In this document: piece by piece, positions 5,060-5,188 of the stretch
Layout of the letters: every line of letters begins with the position of its first letter
Position numbering within the stretch: the stretch's first letter is position 1
Source: an uncultured Lentisphaeria bacterium
Lineage (GTDB): Bacteria > Verrucomicrobiota > Lentisphaeria > Victivallales > Victivallaceae
DNA: 5,188 nt
Reading direction: 5' to 3'
NCBI GenBank assembly: GCA_903821255.1
Contig: CAIJKT010000116.1
Location: forward strand, 1-5,188
The notes under the pieces: generated by a model
Told to the model about the DNA's origin: nothing
What the model saw: the letters and a program-made list of their open reading frames with translations, nothing else
The model's database searches: none
Translations under genes and position numbers: made by a program

Positions 5060-5188
5060 ATGAAACAATTCACCAGTCTGCTAAAAGTCGGTTCCGCCGC
5101 GATTGCGATACTTGCGGGAAATGCATTATCTGCCGGGGATGCCGCCGCATTGAATCCGAAAACCAGCGGCGAATGGCTGTGCAACTGG
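5060..5188 (+). CDS. N terminus of an unrecognised secreted protein (3' end outside window)
   Basis: Only 43 residues are present, running in frame to the window end. They begin with a Sec signal peptide: K2 and K9 in the positive end, a hydrophobic core (about V10-A20) and A-L-S-A before a likely cleavage after A25, leaving G-D-A-A-A at the mature start. The mature part seen contains S-G-E-W-L-C-N-W, too little to assign a family. The start is secure because of AAGGAGG at 8-base spacing and the immediate signal peptide. It is divergent from the MoxR gene, with a 248-base region between them carrying a consensus -35 and repeated boxes. It is an exported protein, periplasmic, outer-membrane or extracellular; its function cannot be stated. 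Confidence 0.8.
   Translation, partial: MKQFTSLLKVGSAAIAILAGNALSAGDAAALNPKTSGEWLCNW

Noticed and set aside
1..5188. CRISPR arrays, tRNA/rRNA genes, insertion sequences, toxin-antitoxin or phage-defence genes
   Set aside because: No spaced direct repeats, cloverleaf, transposase-like frame, terminal inverted repeats or defence-type proteins were seen on either strand.

Overview
This 5.2 kb window looks like ordinary chromosome of a Gram-negative-type bacterium with a large secretome. Two complete or partial gene products start with clear Sec signal peptides, a third fragment ends in an exported-enzyme accessory domain, and the rest are housekeeping enzymes. The exported protein made of G-x-Q-x-G-x-x-N repeats (resembling the 'LA_2272 surface repeat' type) together with this gene mix would fit Lentisphaerota/Victivallales in the PVC group. 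That placement is an inference from memory of such proteins, not something the sequence proves. There are no rRNA or tRNA genes, CRISPR array, transposase, integrase or other sign of a mobile element.

Layout, left to right. (1) 1-365 (+): the C-terminal end of an exported protein with a pre-peptidase C-terminal (PPC) type beta domain, followed by a hairpin terminator at 421-451. (2) 535-1089 (-): a stand-alone DnaQ-like 3'-5' exonuclease with its own good sigma70-type promoter (1128-1155). (3) 1224-2195 (-): galE, UDP-glucose 4-epimerase, ended by a perfect 15-bp hairpin (1167-1203), so it and the exonuclease are separate transcription units. (4) 2196-2453: AT-rich divergent intergenic region with a possible galE promoter flanked by two inverted 8-bp boxes. 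(5) 2454-3248 (+): exported repeat protein of 264 residues with a 15-residue period and a lysine-rich insertion, closed by a strong terminator (3271-3304). (6) 3377-3844 (+): a pyridoxamine-5'-phosphate-oxidase-like flavin-binding split-barrel protein whose candidate promoter is overlapped by a perfect 16-bp palindrome. (7) 3870-4811 (-): a MoxR-family AAA+ ATPase, convergent with the previous gene and without its usual DUF58/vWA partners nearby. (8) 4812-5059: divergent intergenic region with a consensus -35 and repeated ATTCAGT boxes. (9) 5060-5188 (+): the start of an unrecognised secreted protein, cut by the window end.

Each gene appears to be its own transcription unit (alternating strands, individual terminators or promoters), so the sequence gives no evidence that they form a pathway. 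I found no convincing new multi-gene system. The points that most deserve a second look are the regular architecture of the repeat protein, the isolated MoxR gene, and three sets of symmetric boxes in the intergenic regions. No stretch longer than 300 bases is without a gene.
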